In this document: piece by piece, positions 54,699 through 64,000 of the stretch | Layout of the letters: each line of letters begins with the position of its first letter | Numbering within the stretch: position 1 is the first letter of the stretch | Assembly (NCBI RefSeq): GCF_009827055.1 | Contig: NZ_WUMK01000004.1 | Span: forward strand, 248,001 to 312,000 | Source: Shinella kummerowiae | Lineage (GTDB): Bacteria; Pseudomonadota; Alphaproteobacteria; Rhizobiales; Rhizobiaceae | Direction of reading: 5' to 3' | DNA: 64,000 nucleotides | Notes under the pieces: generated by a model | Told to the model about the DNA's origin: nothing | Seen by the model: the letters and a program-made list of their open reading frames with translations, nothing else | The model's database searches: none | Position numbers and translations under genes: made by a program

Positions 54699-56105
54699 AT
54701 GCAGGAATATGATCTCGTCGTCGTGGGCAGCGGCCCCGCAGGCCGTCGCGGCGCCATTCAGGCAGCCAAGCTCGGGCGCAAGGTTCTGGTCATCGAGCAG
54801 GGCAAGCGCGTCGGCGGCGTCTCGGTGCACACCGGCACCATTCCCTCCAAGACGCTGCGCGAGACCGCGCTGAACCTTTCCGGCTGGCGCGAACGCGGTT
54901 TCTACGGCCGCGCCTACCGCGTCAAGCAGGAGATCAGCGCCGACGATCTGCGCCGCCGCCTGCTCATCACGCTCGATCACGAGGTGGAGGTGTTGGAGCA
55001 CCAGTTCGCCCGCAACCGCGTGCAGCACATTCGCGGCAAGGCGAAGTTCGTGACGCCGGACACGATGGAAATCGCCAAGGACGACGGCGAGATCATCCAT
55101 GTGAAGGGTGCCAGCATCATGCTCGCCGTCGGCACGAAGCCCTACCGCCCGGACACCATCCCCTTCGACGGCGTCAGCGTGCTCGACAGCGACGAACTGC
55201 TCGACATCCAGGACCTGCCGCGCTCGATGGCCGTCATCGGCGCCGGCGTCATCGGCATCGAATATGCCACGATCTTTTCGGCGCTCGATACGCAGGTCAC
55301 CGTCATCGACCCCAAGGCGACGATCCTCGATTTCATCGACAAGGAGATCATCGAGGAATTCATCCACGATCTGCGCGACCGCAACATGAAGCTGATCCTC
55401 GGCCAGAAGGCCGACAAGGTGGAGAAGCTGCCCAATGGCAAATGCGAGATCACGCTGGACAATGGCCGCCATGTCACCTGTGACATGGTGCTCTATGCCG
55501 CCGGCCGCGTCGGCGCGACGGACAGCCTCAACCTTTCCGCCGCCGGCCTCAAGGCGGATTCGCGCGGCCGCCTCAGCGTCAATCCGGAAACCTTCCAGAC
55601 CGAGGTGCCGCACATCTACGCCGCCGGTGACGTCGTCGGCTTCCCGGCGCTTGCCTCCACCTCGATGGAACAGGGTCGCATCGCCGCCCGCGTCGCCGTC
55701 GGCGCCATCGCCAAGGAGCCGCCGAAATATTTCCCCTACGGCATCTATGCCGTGCCGGAAATCTCCACCTGCGGCCTCACCGAGGAAGAGGTCAAGGAGC
55801 GCGGCATTCCCTATGAATGCGGCATGGCGCGGTTCCGCGAGACCTCGCGCGGCCACATCATGGGGCTGAACTCCGGCCTATTGAAGATGATCTTCTCGCT
55901 GAAGACCCGCCGCCTGCTCGGCGTGCATATCGTCGGCGAAGGTGCCACCGAACTCGTCCATATCGGCCAGGCCGTCTTGAACCTGAAGGGCACCGTCGAA
56001 TATTTCGTCGAAAACACCTTCAACTACCCGACGCTCGCCGAAGCCTACAAGATCGCCGGCCTCGATGCCTGGAACCGCATGGGCGACCTGTCGCAGACGG
56101 GCTGA
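54699..56105 (+). CDS. sthA: Si-specific (soluble) NAD(P)+ transhydrogenase
   Basis: A 468-residue flavoprotein of the disulfide-reductase fold lacking the redox Cys pair; the corresponding segment reads GGVSVHTGTIPSKTLRE, which is diagnostic of SthA. FAD motif VVGSGPAGRRGAIQAAKLG at the start, NAD motif VIGAGVIGIEYAT near 180, and YAAGDVVGFPALAS near 305. It balances NADH and NADPH pools. Its own promoter lies upstream. Confidence 0.94.
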   Translation: MQEYDLVVVGSGPAGRRGAIQAAKLGRKVLVIEQGKRVGGVSVHTGTIPSKTLRETALNLSGWRERGFYGRAYRVKQEISADDLRRRLLITLDHEVEVLEHQFARNRVQHIRGKAKFVTPDTMEIAKDDGEIIHVKGASIMLAVGTKPYRPDTIPFDGVSVLDSDELLDIQDLPRSMAVIGAGVIGIEYATIFSALDTQVTVIDPKATILDFIDKEIIEEFIHDLRDRNMKLILGQKADKVEKLPNGKCEITLDNGRHVTCDMVLYAAGRVGATDSLNLSAAGLKADSRGRLSVNPETFQTEVPHIYAAGDVVGFPALASTSMEQGRIAARVAVGAIAKEPPKYFPYGIYAVPEISTCGLTEEEVKERGIPYECGMARFRETSRGHIMGLNSGLLKMIFSLKTRRLLGVHIVGEGATELVHIGQAVLNLKGTVEYFVENTFNYPTLAEAYKIAGLDAWNRMGDLSQTG

Positions 56106-56128
56106 GCCATCGGCGGGAGGGGCGGCGC

Positions 56129-56932
56129 ATGAAAATCCTGTCGCTGAACGTCTGGGGCGGCATGCTGCATGCACCGCTCCTCGCCTATCTCGCCGCCGTC
56201 GATGCCGATGTCTATTGCCTGCAGGAAGTGCCGCGCGCGGTGGCCGCGCGGTCGGATTGGCTGACCTACCGCGATGGCGCGGTGGAACTCCAGCAACGCT
56301 CGAACCTCTACAAGGAAATCGCAACCGCCCTGCCCGGCCATGACGGCTTCTTCGCGCCGGCGATGCGCGGCGAACTGATGGACGGCGACCGTCCCTGCCG
56401 GCAGGAATTCGGCCTCGCCACCTTCGTCCGGCAGGATATCGCGGTGATCGGCCAGACGCTCGATTTCATCCACCAGGACTTTTCTCCGCATGGCTTCGGC
56501 GCCCATCCGCGCTCACGCAATGCGCATGCCTTCCGGCTCTATGACTATGCCGCGGATCGCCCGCTTTGCGTCGTGCAGTTCCATGGCCTGCGCACCGAGG
56601 ATGGCAAAGGCGACACGCCGAGCCGCGATGCACAGGCCGAAGCGTTGATCGCCCTCGTCAATCGACTGCATCGCCCCGGCGAGGGCCTCGTGCTGTGCGG
56701 GGATTTCAACCTGCTGCCGGAAAGCCGGACATTCCAGCGCCTGTCAGGCCTCGGCCTCACCGACCTCGTCACCACCCGCGGCTTCACGGATACACGAACC
56801 TCGCTCTACACCAAGCCCGGCCGCTATGCGGATTACATGCTGGTGAACGACGCTGTACCTGTCGCGGCCTTCACGGTCGTGGAGGCACCCGAGGTCTCCG
56901 ACCACCGGGCACTGCTCGTCACAATAGACTGA
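56129..56932 (+). CDS. Endonuclease/exonuclease/phosphatase-family protein
   Basis: A 267-residue EEP-fold enzyme. Catalytic strings: LNVWGG at 5 to 10, YCLQEV near 31, VLCGDFNLLPES near 190 and a terminal VSDHRALLV. It could be a nuclease or a sphingomyelinase-like phosphatase; nothing visible decides. It starts 23 bases after the sthA stop, preceded by GGGAGGGG. Probably co-transcribed with sthA. Confidence 0.87.
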   Translation: MKILSLNVWGGMLHAPLLAYLAAVDADVYCLQEVPRAVAARSDWLTYRDGAVELQQRSNLYKEIATALPGHDGFFAPAMRGELMDGDRPCRQEFGLATFVRQDIAVIGQTLDFIHQDFSPHGFGAHPRSRNAHAFRLYDYAADRPLCVVQFHGLRTEDGKGDTPSRDAQAEALIALVNRLHRPGEGLVLCGDFNLLPESRTFQRLSGLGLTDLVTTRGFTDTRTSLYTKPGRYADYMLVNDAVPVAAFTVVEAPEVSDHRALLVTID

Positions 56933-56974
56933 AAACGGACAAACGCCGCAGCGCGGGCCGAGAGAACGATCCCC

Positions 56975-57598
56975 TCACCCCACCTTCGGCCGCGTCATGG
57001 CAAAGACATCCGCCCCGCCATCGGCATAGTCCATATAGCCCATCCGGCCGAGCGGACGGGCGACAGCCATGTCGATCATGCCATCGCGCAGGATTTCCGG
57101 GCTGATATGGATGCCGACGACCTGGCCGAACACCACCCAGTTGTCCGTCTCCCGGCCCTCGATATCGGCCGGCCGCAGGATCTGCGTCGCGCGGCATTCC
57201 AGCACCGCATAGGCCTCGCCGACATAGGGCGCATCGACGAGACGCCCGGTGACCGGCGTCAGTTTGGCCAGTTCGAATTCGTCGATTTCCCGCGGCACGG
57301 TGGCCGAACTCAGGTTCATCTGCTCGGCAAGGTGCCGGCTCGCCAGCGAGCAGGTGAAAACGCCGGTTTCCTCGATGTTCGTCACGCTGTCCTTGTGGCC
57401 ACTGGAGGAAAACATCACCAGTTTCGGCCTGTCGCTGATCGCGTTGAAGAACGAATAGGGCGACAGGTTGCGCCCGCCGTTCGCCGCCTTCGTGCCGATC
57501 CAGCCGATCGGCCGCGGTGCGACGATCGCCTTGAACGGATCGTGCTTCAGGCCGTGCGCGTTCTGCGCGGTCTCGTAGAACAGCGCGTCAGGCGTCAT
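56975..57598 (-). CDS. Flavin reductase-like (FMN-binding split barrel) protein
   Basis: A 207-residue protein with the flavin reductase domain: [34 protein letters not shown] and [16 protein letters not shown]. Such proteins provide reduced FMN or bind it as an oxidoreductase. It begins 11 bases inside the upstream nitroreductase gene, so they are coupled and probably both use FMN chemistry. Confidence 0.87.
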   Translation of the reverse strand: MTPDALFYETAQNAHGLKHDPFKAIVAPRPIGWIGTKAANGGRNLSPYSFFNAISDRPKLVMFSSSGHKDSVTNIEETGVFTCSLASRHLAEQMNLSSATVPREIDEFELAKLTPVTGRLVDAPYVGEAYAVLECRATQILRPADIEGRETDNWVVFGQVVGIHISPEILRDGMIDMAVARPLGRMGYMDYADGGADVFAMTRPKVG

Positions 57599-58172
57599 CG
57601 CCGACCCATGTGACGATCTCGGCAAGCTCCGGCCGCGGCCGCTCGGTCGGCGGTACGGTGGGCGTGCCGATATGGATGAAGCCGGCGACCTTCTCGCCCT
57701 CGTTCACGCCGAGGATCGCATAGGCGCGCGCGTCGAAAGCATACCACTCCGTCAGCCAGTTGGAGGCAAAACCATGCGCATTGGCGGCCATGACGAGGTT
57801 GAGGCAGACGGCGCCGGCCGACATTACCTGCTCCCATTCGGGGATCTTGAAGTGCGGTGCCGCGCGGCTGACGACGGCGACCACAACGGGCGCGCGGCTC
57901 AGGCGCGTATTCTCCACCTTCACCATTTCCTCGGACAGGTCCGGCCTGTCACCGATGGCGATCTTCGCCAGTTCCTCGCTGATGCGCCGGCGCTCTTCGC
58001 CGCGATAGACAATGAAGCGCCAGGGGGCGAGCTTGCCGTGATCCGGCACGCGCGAGGCGAGCGTCAGCATCTGCTCAACCTCGTCCTTCGACGGACCGGG
58101 TTCGCCCATCTGGAAGGCAGGGATCGACCGGCGGGTCGAAAGATAATCGATCAGCTTGATTTCGGTTTTCAT
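57588..58172 (-). CDS. Nitroreductase-family protein
   Basis: A 194-residue FMN enzyme with [11 protein letters not shown] (phosphate-binding Arg pair), [25 protein letters not shown] and [22 protein letters not shown]. It belongs to the RutE/YdjA-like group that reduces quinones, nitro-aromatics or enals. The downstream overlap with the flavin reductase gene suggests a functional pair. Confidence 0.88.
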   Translation of the reverse strand: MKTEIKLIDYLSTRRSIPAFQMGEPGPSKDEVEQMLTLASRVPDHGKLAPWRFIVYRGEERRRISEELAKIAIGDRPDLSEEMVKVENTRLSRAPVVVAVVSRAAPHFKIPEWEQVMSAGAVCLNLVMAANAHGFASNWLTEWYAFDARAYAILGVNEGEKVAGFIHIGTPTVPPTERPRPELAEIVTWVGDDA

Positions 58173-58273
58173 CGGGAGGGAGTTCCAATATCTTGGCCCG
58201 CGAGCGCGGCCTTGAAAATGCCATTAGACGCGTCTTCAAGTGGAGCCTTACAGTCAGGAAGTCAACCATTCCC

Positions 58274-59266
58274 ATGCGCATGCCGATCCATCCCGCCATT
58301 GCCGTGAGCCTTGCCGTGGCGAGCCTCGTCTCGTCGTTTGTCCCGGCCCGTGCGCAGGATTCGGTCGACAGTTTTTCCGAGGTCATCGCGCCGCTGAAAG
58401 GCAGCAAGCTCACCTCGTTCAATCCGATCGTGACGGGTGAAGCGACGCCGAAAAACCTGCGCGACATCACCTGCGAGGCGCTGCTGACCAAGGATGGCAG
58501 CCCCATGCAGCATGGCCTGACCTGGCGCGTCTTCTCGCCGATCCCGGCGGCCGACGGCAAGCTGCCGCTGCTCGCCACCTCCGAGGGCGGCACGGCCGCC
58601 TTCCAGCTCGTGCCCGGGGAATATTTCGTCAACGTCGCCTTCGGCCGCGCGGGCGCGACGAAAAAGCTGCTCGTTCCCGAATCGGGCGATATCGACAAAC
58701 AGGTCATGGTGCTCGATGCCGGCGGCATCATGCTGAACGCTGTCTCGGGCTCCGACGTGCGCATTCCGCCGAAGGAACTGAGCTTCTCCATCTTCGCCGC
58801 CGAAGTGCGCGAGGACGGCGAGCGCAACCTCGTCGTCGCCGAGGTCAAACCGAACTCGGTCGTCCGCCTCAACGCCGGCACCTACCATGTCGTTTCCGAC
58901 TATGGCTCCGTCAATGCCGTGATCCGCGCCGATATCCAGGTCGAAGCCGGAAAGCTGACGCGCGCGACGATCCAGCACCGCGCCGCGAAACTCACCCTGA
59001 AACTCGTCTCCGATCCCGGTGGCGAGGCGATCGCCGACACCGCCTGGTCGATCCTCACCTCCTCGGGCGACACCGTCAGCGAAAGCGTCGGCGCCTTCCC
59101 GACGGTCGTTCTGGCCGAAGGCAGCTATATCGCGGTTGCCCGCAACAAGAACCGCATCTACCAGCGCGACTTCACCGTAAAGGCCGGCGTCAACACCGAC
59201 GTCGAAGTGCTGCTCGACGAAAACGCCAACGACGAGAAGGCGGCTGCGGAAGACGTCGTCGACTGA
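58274..59266 (+). CDS. Secreted hypothetical protein of about 330 residues
   Basis: A protein with a signal peptide (SLAVASLVSSFVPARAQD, cleavage near RAQD) followed by beta-rich repeats. GEYFVNVAFGRAGATKKL, GTYHVVSDYGSVNAVI and GSYIAVARNKNRIYQRDF look like three related beta-sandwich units, the kind found in carbohydrate- or envelope-binding proteins. The start could be 58274 or 58280. The stop codon abuts the stop of the convergent acyltransferase gene with no space. Family name unknown to me. Confidence 0.75.
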   Translation: MRMPIHPAIAVSLAVASLVSSFVPARAQDSVDSFSEVIAPLKGSKLTSFNPIVTGEATPKNLRDITCEALLTKDGSPMQHGLTWRVFSPIPAADGKLPLLATSEGGTAAFQLVPGEYFVNVAFGRAGATKKLLVPESGDIDKQVMVLDAGGIMLNAVSGSDVRIPPKELSFSIFAAEVREDGERNLVVAEVKPNSVVRLNAGTYHVVSDYGSVNAVIRADIQVEAGKLTRATIQHRAAKLTLKLVSDPGGEAIADTAWSILTSSGDTVSESVGAFPTVVLAEGSYIAVARNKNRIYQRDFTVKAGVNTDVEVLLDENANDEKAAAEDVVD

Positions 59267-60103
59267 TCAGCCGGCCCGCCGCAAAAACGGCTTCGGCGCC
59301 GGGGCCATGGCGAAGACGGCGTCGTAGAGGCGTGCCATGATGTTCTTGCGGTCGCCCGCGTCGAGGTCCGCCCAGCAGATCACGCCGCCGATGCGGGCGG
59401 CGATCGTCGAACCGGACAGCTTGCGGAACTCGCGGATCAGCAGCGACAGGCGCAGCGTCATCGACACCTTGCTCGCGAGATGGAACAGCCGGCCGTTCTG
59501 CCCCTCGAAATAGACGGGAATGACATTCGCCTGCGCGGACTGGATGAGTTTTGCCGGGAACATCTTCCACGGCAGGTCTTCCGCGCGGCCGAACACCTTC
59601 TTGGCCGTCGCGACACCGCCCGCCGGGAACACGATCACCGTCGTGCCCTCCTTGAGCAGCCGCACCGCCTCCGCCCGCGTCTTCATGTTGAGCGCCAGCG
59701 CCTCCTTCGTCTCCTCGAAGGAAACCGGCAGCGCATAGGGCTGCATTTCCGGCACTTTCAGCAGGTCGTTGTGGATCATCACCCTGAACGGCCGGCCGAG
59801 CTGTTCGGCGAGCGCCAGCACCGCGATGCCGTCGCCGATGCCGAAGGGATGGTTGGCGACGATGACGACGGGGCCGTCCGGCAGGTCCGGCGGCGGCCAA
59901 GAGCCCTGCACGGCGAGCCGCACGTTGATCAGCTCCAGCATGTCGCCGAAGACGCGCGCACTCGTGCCGACGATGGAATGGCGCCACGTATCGTAGAGCC
60001 GGGCATAGCGGTTACGCCCGGCAAGACCTTCCATGGAGCGGATGAACCATCGTTTGAGGCGCGGATCGTTTTCGTTGGCGTAGGACAGTTCTTTGAACCG
60101 CAC
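59267..60103 (-). CDS. Lysophospholipid (OlsA/PlsC-type) acyltransferase
   Basis: A 278-residue membrane-associated acyltransferase. The catalytic motif reads NHPFGIGDG (His and Asp), followed by IVFPAGGVATAKK (the FPEG-like acyl-acceptor motif) and NVIPVYFEGQN. This HPxGxxDG form is that of the hemolysin/OlsA group, which makes ornithine lipids or phosphatidic acid. The start is GTG at 60103, preceded by GGGGA at 5-base spacing; a TTG at 60115 is the alternative. Confidence 0.87.
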   Translation of the reverse strand: MRFKELSYANENDPRLKRWFIRSMEGLAGRNRYARLYDTWRHSIVGTSARVFGDMLELINVRLAVQGSWPPPDLPDGPVVIVANHPFGIGDGIAVLALAEQLGRPFRVMIHNDLLKVPEMQPYALPVSFEETKEALALNMKTRAEAVRLLKEGTTVIVFPAGGVATAKKVFGRAEDLPWKMFPAKLIQSAQANVIPVYFEGQNGRLFHLASKVSMTLRLSLLIREFRKLSGSTIAARIGGVICWADLDAGDRKNIMARLYDAVFAMAPAPKPFLRRAG

Positions 60104-60176
60104 GGTAGTCCCCAAAAAGATAATCCCGCACTGTTAGCACGGGATCATTACAGTTTTCAGACAGGGGCGGCGGCGC

Positions 60177-62150
60177 TCACGCCTTGCCGAGCTTGCGCTT
60201 GATATCCGGCGGCGTCGCCTCCAGCGTGAGCGTGGCGATCGCCTCGTCGAGCGACATCGCCGTCTGGTTCTGCGAGCCGAGGCGGCGGATATTGACGGAG
60301 CGTTCCTCCGCCTCCCGCTTGCCGCAGACGACGATGACCGGAACCTTGGTCACCGAATGCTCGCGGACCTTGTAGTTGATCTTCTCGTTGCGGAAGTCGG
60401 TCTCGACGACGAGGCCCGCCTCGCGCAGCAGTTCGGCGACCTCGCGGCCATAATCGTCCGCCTCCGAAGTGATGGTCGCCACCACCACCTGCATCGGCGC
60501 GATCCACAGCGGCATGTGCCCGGCGAAGTTCTCGATGAGAATGCCGAGGAAGCGTTCCATCGAGCCGCAGATGGCGCGGTGGATCATCACCGGCTGCTTC
60601 TTGTCGGAGTTCTGGTCGATGTAGAAGGCGCCGAAGCGTTCCGGCAGGTTGAAGTCGACCTGCGTCGTGCCGCACTGCCATTCGCGGCCGATGGCGTCCT
60701 TCAGCGTATATTCGAACTTCGGCCCGTAGAACGCGCCCTCGCCCGGCAGGATGCCGGTCTTGATGCGCCCGCCGGACTGCGCCTCGATCTGCTTCAAGAC
60801 GTCCATCATGACGCTTTCCGCCCGGTCCCACAGGTCATCGGAACCGACGCGCTTTTCCGGACGGGTCGAAAGCTTGACGACGACCTCGTCGAAGCCAAAA
60901 TCCTTGTAGACCGAGAGGATGAGGTCGTTGATGCGCAGGCATTCCGCCGCCATCTGCTCGTCGGTGCAGAAGACATGCGCATCGTCCTGCGTGAAGCCGC
61001 GCACGCGCATCAGCCCGTGCAGCGCGCCGGACGGCTCATAACGGTGCACGTTGCCAAATTCCGCAAGGCGAACAGGCAGTTCGCGGTAGGATTTCAAGCC
61101 ATGCTTGAAGATCTGCACATGGCCCGGGCAGTTCATCGGCTTCAGCGCGAAGACGCGCTCGTCGTCGGTCTCGTCGCCGGCAACGGTCACCTTGAACATG
61201 TTGTCGCGGTACCAGCCCCAGTGGCCAGACGTTTCCCACAGCGACTTGTCGAGCACCTGCGGCGCGTTCACCTCTTCATAGGTGCCGGAAAGACGACGGC
61301 GCATATAGGCGACGAGCGTCTGGAACATGCGCCAGCCCTTGCCGTGCCAGAACACGACGCCCGGCCCTTCCTCCTGGAAATGGAACAGGTCCATTTCGCG
61401 GCCGAGGCGACGGTGGTCGCGCTTTTCGGCCTCGGCGAGGATGTGCAGGTAGCTGTCGAGTTCCTCCTGCGTGCGCCAGGCGGTGCCGTAGATGCGCGTC
61501 AGCATCGGATTGTTGCTGTCGCCACGCCAATAGGCGCCCGCGACCTTCATCAGCTTGAAGGCCGTGCCGATCTGGCCGGTGGACGCCATGTGCGGGCCGC
61601 GACACAGGTCGAACCAGTCGCCCTGGTAATAGATCTTCAGGTCCTGCCCCGCCGGGATCGCATCGACCAACTCGACCTTGTAGGCCTCGCCCTTGGCGGC
61701 AAAGACCTCCTTCGCCTTGTCGCGCGACCAGATTTCCCGGGTAAACGGCTTGTTGCGCTGGATGATTTCCTTCATGCGCTTTTCGATCTTCGGCAGATCG
61801 TCCGGCGTGAAGGGCTCGTTCTTGGCAAAGTCGTAGTAGAAGCCGTTGTCGATGACCGGGCCGATGGTCACCTGCGTGCCGGGCCAAAGCTCCTGCACGG
61901 CCTCGGCCATCACATGCGCGGCATCGTGCCGGATCAGCTCCAGCGCCCGATCGTCCTCGCGCGTGACGATCTCGATCCGCCCGTTGGAAACGGTCTCGGA
62001 GAGATCGCGCAGCTCGCCATCGAGCGCAATCGCAATCGCCTTCTTGGCCAAAGACTTGGAAATCGCCTCGGCGACATCACGGCCCGTCGAGCCCGCGGGG
62101 TATTCGCGGACGGAGCCATCGGGAAATGTCAGGGAAACAGGTGCAGACAT
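60177..62150 (-). CDS. thrS: Threonyl-tRNA synthetase
   Basis: A 657-residue class II synthetase. It has a TGS domain (about 1 to 65), an editing domain with [11 protein letters not shown] (about 75 to 90), the class II core with [11 protein letters not shown] (zinc Cys) and [16 protein letters not shown], and an anticodon-binding domain at the C-terminus. The start at 62150 ([20 protein letters not shown]) is set by the TGS domain. The 5' region beyond lacks an obvious leader structure. Confidence 0.97.
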   Translation of the reverse strand: MSAPVSLTFPDGSVREYPAGSTGRDVAEAISKSLAKKAIAIALDGELRDLSETVSNGRIEIVTREDDRALELIRHDAAHVMAEAVQELWPGTQVTIGPVIDNGFYYDFAKNEPFTPDDLPKIEKRMKEIIQRNKPFTREIWSRDKAKEVFAAKGEAYKVELVDAIPAGQDLKIYYQGDWFDLCRGPHMASTGQIGTAFKLMKVAGAYWRGDSNNPMLTRIYGTAWRTQEELDSYLHILAEAEKRDHRRLGREMDLFHFQEEGPGVVFWHGKGWRMFQTLVAYMRRRLSGTYEEVNAPQVLDKSLWETSGHWGWYRDNMFKVTVAGDETDDERVFALKPMNCPGHVQIFKHGLKSYRELPVRLAEFGNVHRYEPSGALHGLMRVRGFTQDDAHVFCTDEQMAAECLRINDLILSVYKDFGFDEVVVKLSTRPEKRVGSDDLWDRAESVMMDVLKQIEAQSGGRIKTGILPGEGAFYGPKFEYTLKDAIGREWQCGTTQVDFNLPERFGAFYIDQNSDKKQPVMIHRAICGSMERFLGILIENFAGHMPLWIAPMQVVVATITSEADDYGREVAELLREAGLVVETDFRNEKINYKVREHSVTKVPVIVVCGKREAEERSVNIRRLGSQNQTAMSLDEAIATLTLEATPPDIKRKLGKA

Positions 62151-62648
62151 CAAAAAATCTCCTATCCAGTCCCGCCAACGAATGCGGGTGGTATGCGAGG
62201 GAAGTGGCCGGATGCGCCGGCGCGTTGCGCAGCGCGGTATACGGGGATTTTGGGGGGATTGGAAGGGGGAGAAACCCTGCGATCGGATTCCGATCATGGT
62301 AGACATCGACTATCATAATCCGCTTGCTCAACGGCTGCTTTGCGCCAATAGCGGACAAATTTGTCGGGGCCGGAAATGTTTATACTGCCCCGAAATTTCG
62401 CGCACCCTTGTGATCCGCAAAATCCGCAAAGCAACCGCACTCGAAGGTCGGATGCGGTTTATCAAACCAACTGTAACCAAAGCCTTGACATCTGATCTAC
62501 CATGACTGATGGTTTTGCCAAGCGTGGTCTGTGGGCCACCAACTAGGCAGCCAAAGCGTGTTTCCGGTCACTCCTGACGGCTAATAGCGGAAAAAACTGG
62601 GTAAGGGGGTCGCGCTGGAAACGGCGCGGCCTTTTTTACTTGAGCACT
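62151..62648. other. 498-base junction between core and accessory DNA
   Basis: No gene was found. A TTGACA lies at 62485-62490 on the plus strand with only a weak -10. A hairpin with a T-run (62608-62637) lies about 120 bases downstream, so a short untranslated transcript is possible. AATAGCGGA occurs twice (near 62348 and 62583). Composition changes here from GC-rich to more AT-rich. Confidence 0.5.
62608..62637 (+). terminator. Orphan terminator in the thrS-DUF6602 interval
   Basis: GGTCGCGC (62608-62615) pairs with GCGCGGCC (62624-62631), one G-U pair, followed by TTTTTT. No plus-strand gene ends here. Confidence 0.65.
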
Positions 62649-63524
62649 CTAGCGTAGCGAACTGAAAGCGATCTTTCCAATTGCCTTGGCCGGTTTTGAT
62701 GCAAACGCCGTGAAGCCAGGACGCCTTACGCCAGTCCTTGTCTTATCGTAATATACTGACAGTATGCCCGACAATAAAAATTGAAAACCCTGATGCAATT
62801 CAGCGTCGGCCAGCTCTACATACATGTATCGGGCAACGCTATTCAAGGGAGTTGGATTAGATGGTGGCCGCGCTTTAAATACATGCCAAGCGGATAGATC
62901 GCCAATGAACCCTATCATATCGTCGAAAACGCTGCTGCTCCCGTAGAGGGCCTCAAGCTTTTCGAACAGTTTTTTTTCTTTCGGTTCCTTCTTGTCAGCA
63001 AGGTCAGAATCGGTCCCGACTAAGGCTAGGAACGGCCCGCGACGACGCGCTTCGAGACTACTCTCGTCACAGCGGCAAGCCTTCGAGGCCTCAAGAAGTG
63101 CATTACATTCTGCTACGATTTCCGCGTCCCGGAGAGTTTTCTTGACTGAAAGCACTGCAACGACGCCCTCGGGCGGGACAATTACCGTATCGACCATTCG
63201 TTGGAAAACGGGATAAGTTCCGGAGTCATAGATTATTATGTCAAGCTGGGTCGTGTGAAGATCCTTCTCGTTGGACCTTGATCTATTGTTATCCCCCAGC
63301 TTAACCGCTGGCCGGAGGATAAAGCCCGTAAGAACCTCGAGGTCTTTTGGCAGATACTTTTGAAGGTACGAGCGAACCAACGTTTCCACATACCTACCGT
63401 CTTCCCCACGGTGCTCGGCCCCTGCCGTCTTGGGATTGGGCAGCAAGGTTTCGAACTGCCTATAGACTGCTAGAAGTGATTTGACCTCCTGATTCCAGAA
63501 ATCTTGGAGACGTTGGCCGTCCAT
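62649..63524 (-). CDS. DUF6602-like protein (restriction-nuclease-fold candidate)
   Basis: A 291-residue protein. Residues about 36 to 145 carry the DUF6602 pattern: a Glu-bearing helix (RYVETLVRSYLQKYLP), then LTGFILRP, a QLDIIIYDSGTYPVF strand with an Asp, and VVAVLSVKK. This is the layout of a PD-(D/E)xK nuclease core, but the third motif reads S-V-K where an acid would be expected, so nuclease activity is uncertain. The remaining 140 residues are not recognised. Base composition is clearly lower in GC than core genes, so it was probably acquired. AAGG lies upstream of the ATG. Antiphage or island-linked roles are possible but unproven. Confidence 0.6.
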   Translation of the reverse strand: MDGQRLQDFWNQEVKSLLAVYRQFETLLPNPKTAGAEHRGEDGRYVETLVRSYLQKYLPKDLEVLTGFILRPAVKLGDNNRSRSNEKDLHTTQLDIIIYDSGTYPVFQRMVDTVIVPPEGVVAVLSVKKTLRDAEIVAECNALLEASKACRCDESSLEARRRGPFLALVGTDSDLADKKEPKEKKLFEKLEALYGSSSVFDDMIGFIGDLSAWHVFKARPPSNPTPLNSVARYMYVELADAELHQGFQFLLSGILSVYYDKTRTGVRRPGFTAFASKPAKAIGKIAFSSLR

Positions 63525-63562
63525 ATCGCCTTCACCTTGGATAGTTGGTTGTCGTAGTGCGG

Positions 63563-63892
63563 ATGCGCATCGGGGCGAGAAATTACCAAAGACAGGTTAT
63601 AATCACTTCATCGAACGAACGAACTCTACAGCGGAATACACTCGGCCGACAATTCAACCAATCTAATGCAAATTTTATCATTGAAGGTAGAACCTTGTCA
63701 GCCCTGCCAGATAAAGGCGAAGTAAAGTCCGGTCAGTTCGTTTCTTGCGAGATTCGTTGCGAGGAAATGGCCGCTTTCGAAATCGATCATTCATTCAGGT
63801 CGCAAGATGTTCGCTTAAGGCGAGACCGGGCCAAGTTAGCTAAAAAACTGTCCCACTCATTTTTCCCACCCCCAAAACCTCCCGTATCCTGA
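63563..63892 (+). CDS. Doubtful open frame, divergent from the DUF6602-like gene
   Basis: A frame of about 109 residues from ATG 63563, ending in a Pro-rich tail; no clear ribosome-binding site and no family resemblance. Base composition is low in GC. It may be non-coding. Confidence 0.25.
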   Translation: MRIGARNYQRQVIITSSNERTLQRNTLGRQFNQSNANFIIEGRTLSALPDKGEVKSGQFVSCEIRCEEMAAFEIDHSFRSQDVRLRRDRAKLAKKLSHSFFPPPKPPVS

Positions 63893-64000
63893 ACCTCCTT
63901 CCGCCGCCGGACGGATCGCGTAACGTGTCGATGCGGGCGGGAGGAGGCGCTTTCGTGTTCTGCCGAAACGTACGGCCGGGGCGAACGAGGCGTGCAACGC
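63893..64000. other. Right-edge segment, not assigned
   Basis: GC-rich again. No start codon with good signals is seen. A minus-strand frame is open across the edge and could be the end of a gene entering from the right, but nothing in it is recognised. Confidence 0.3.

Overview
The window looks like the chromosome of a member of the Rhizobiaceae (Rhizobium/Agrobacterium/Shinella type). The evidence is high-GC coding sequence, a phosphatidylcholine synthase (Pcs), a tandem double cold-shock-domain protein, a glnB-glnA pair behind a sigma-54 site, an NDUFS4-type complex I subunit, a class I PHA synthase, a GAAC-N7-GAAC SOS box and GGAAC-N16-CGTT (EcfG/RpoE2) promoters. I cannot name the species.

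Layout. (1) 1-6.93 kb is an accessory block of small genes ending beside a tRNA-Lys. It holds an edge-truncated SRAP/YedK-type DNA-repair gene, a compact three-gene operon with a zinc-ribbon protein, two DUF982 genes, an excisionase-like HTH protein, a DUF892 ferritin-like protein, two XRE regulators with operator-like repeats, an HNH nuclease, a CsbD-family protein, a 24-residue membrane peptide and a frameshifted DUF2934 gene. Four promoters resembling the alphaproteobacterial general-stress (EcfG) consensus occur here, so much of the block may be one general-stress regulon. (2) 7.3-17.1 kb: ccdA, an AEC transporter, a UbiH-type hydroxylase, pcs, a quinone reductase, and a complete BMP-type (nucleoside-like) ABC importer. 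(3) 17.2-25.4 kb: hspQ, a coiled-coil membrane protein, an orphan TAXI binding protein, glnA/glnB, the bifunctional NAD(P)HX repair enzyme, an EamA transporter and a DUF72 protein. (4) 25.4-31.9 kb: GST, uvrA divergent from ssb with an SOS box between them, a cupin, and RlpA. (5) 32-39.7 kb: a peptidoglycan/replication/translation string (DacF-like protein, tmk, holB, metG, tatD, an MBL-fold hydrolase) facing purC. (6) 39.7-45 kb: tRNA-Arg and tRNA-Pro flanking an NDUFS4 gene, DUF192, double CSD, gloA, an M15-type lipoprotein and three identical tRNA-Glu genes. (7) 45-62.2 kb: recJ, hom, a class I aminotransferase, phaC-sfsA-map-radC, sthA, an EEP nuclease, flavin reductase/nitroreductase, an acyltransferase and thrS. 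(8) 62.2-64 kb: a second, AT-richer accessory stretch with a DUF6602-like protein and a possible small RNA.

The most interesting points are: the stress-promoter cluster around tiny genes; a DacF-family protein that keeps SxxK but has lost the SxN serine and the KTG lysine; three tRNA-Glu copies each with its own promoter; a 37-residue lipoprotein; and the uncharacterised right-end gene. Functions of hypothetical genes are left open. All calls come from reading the sequence, with no database search.
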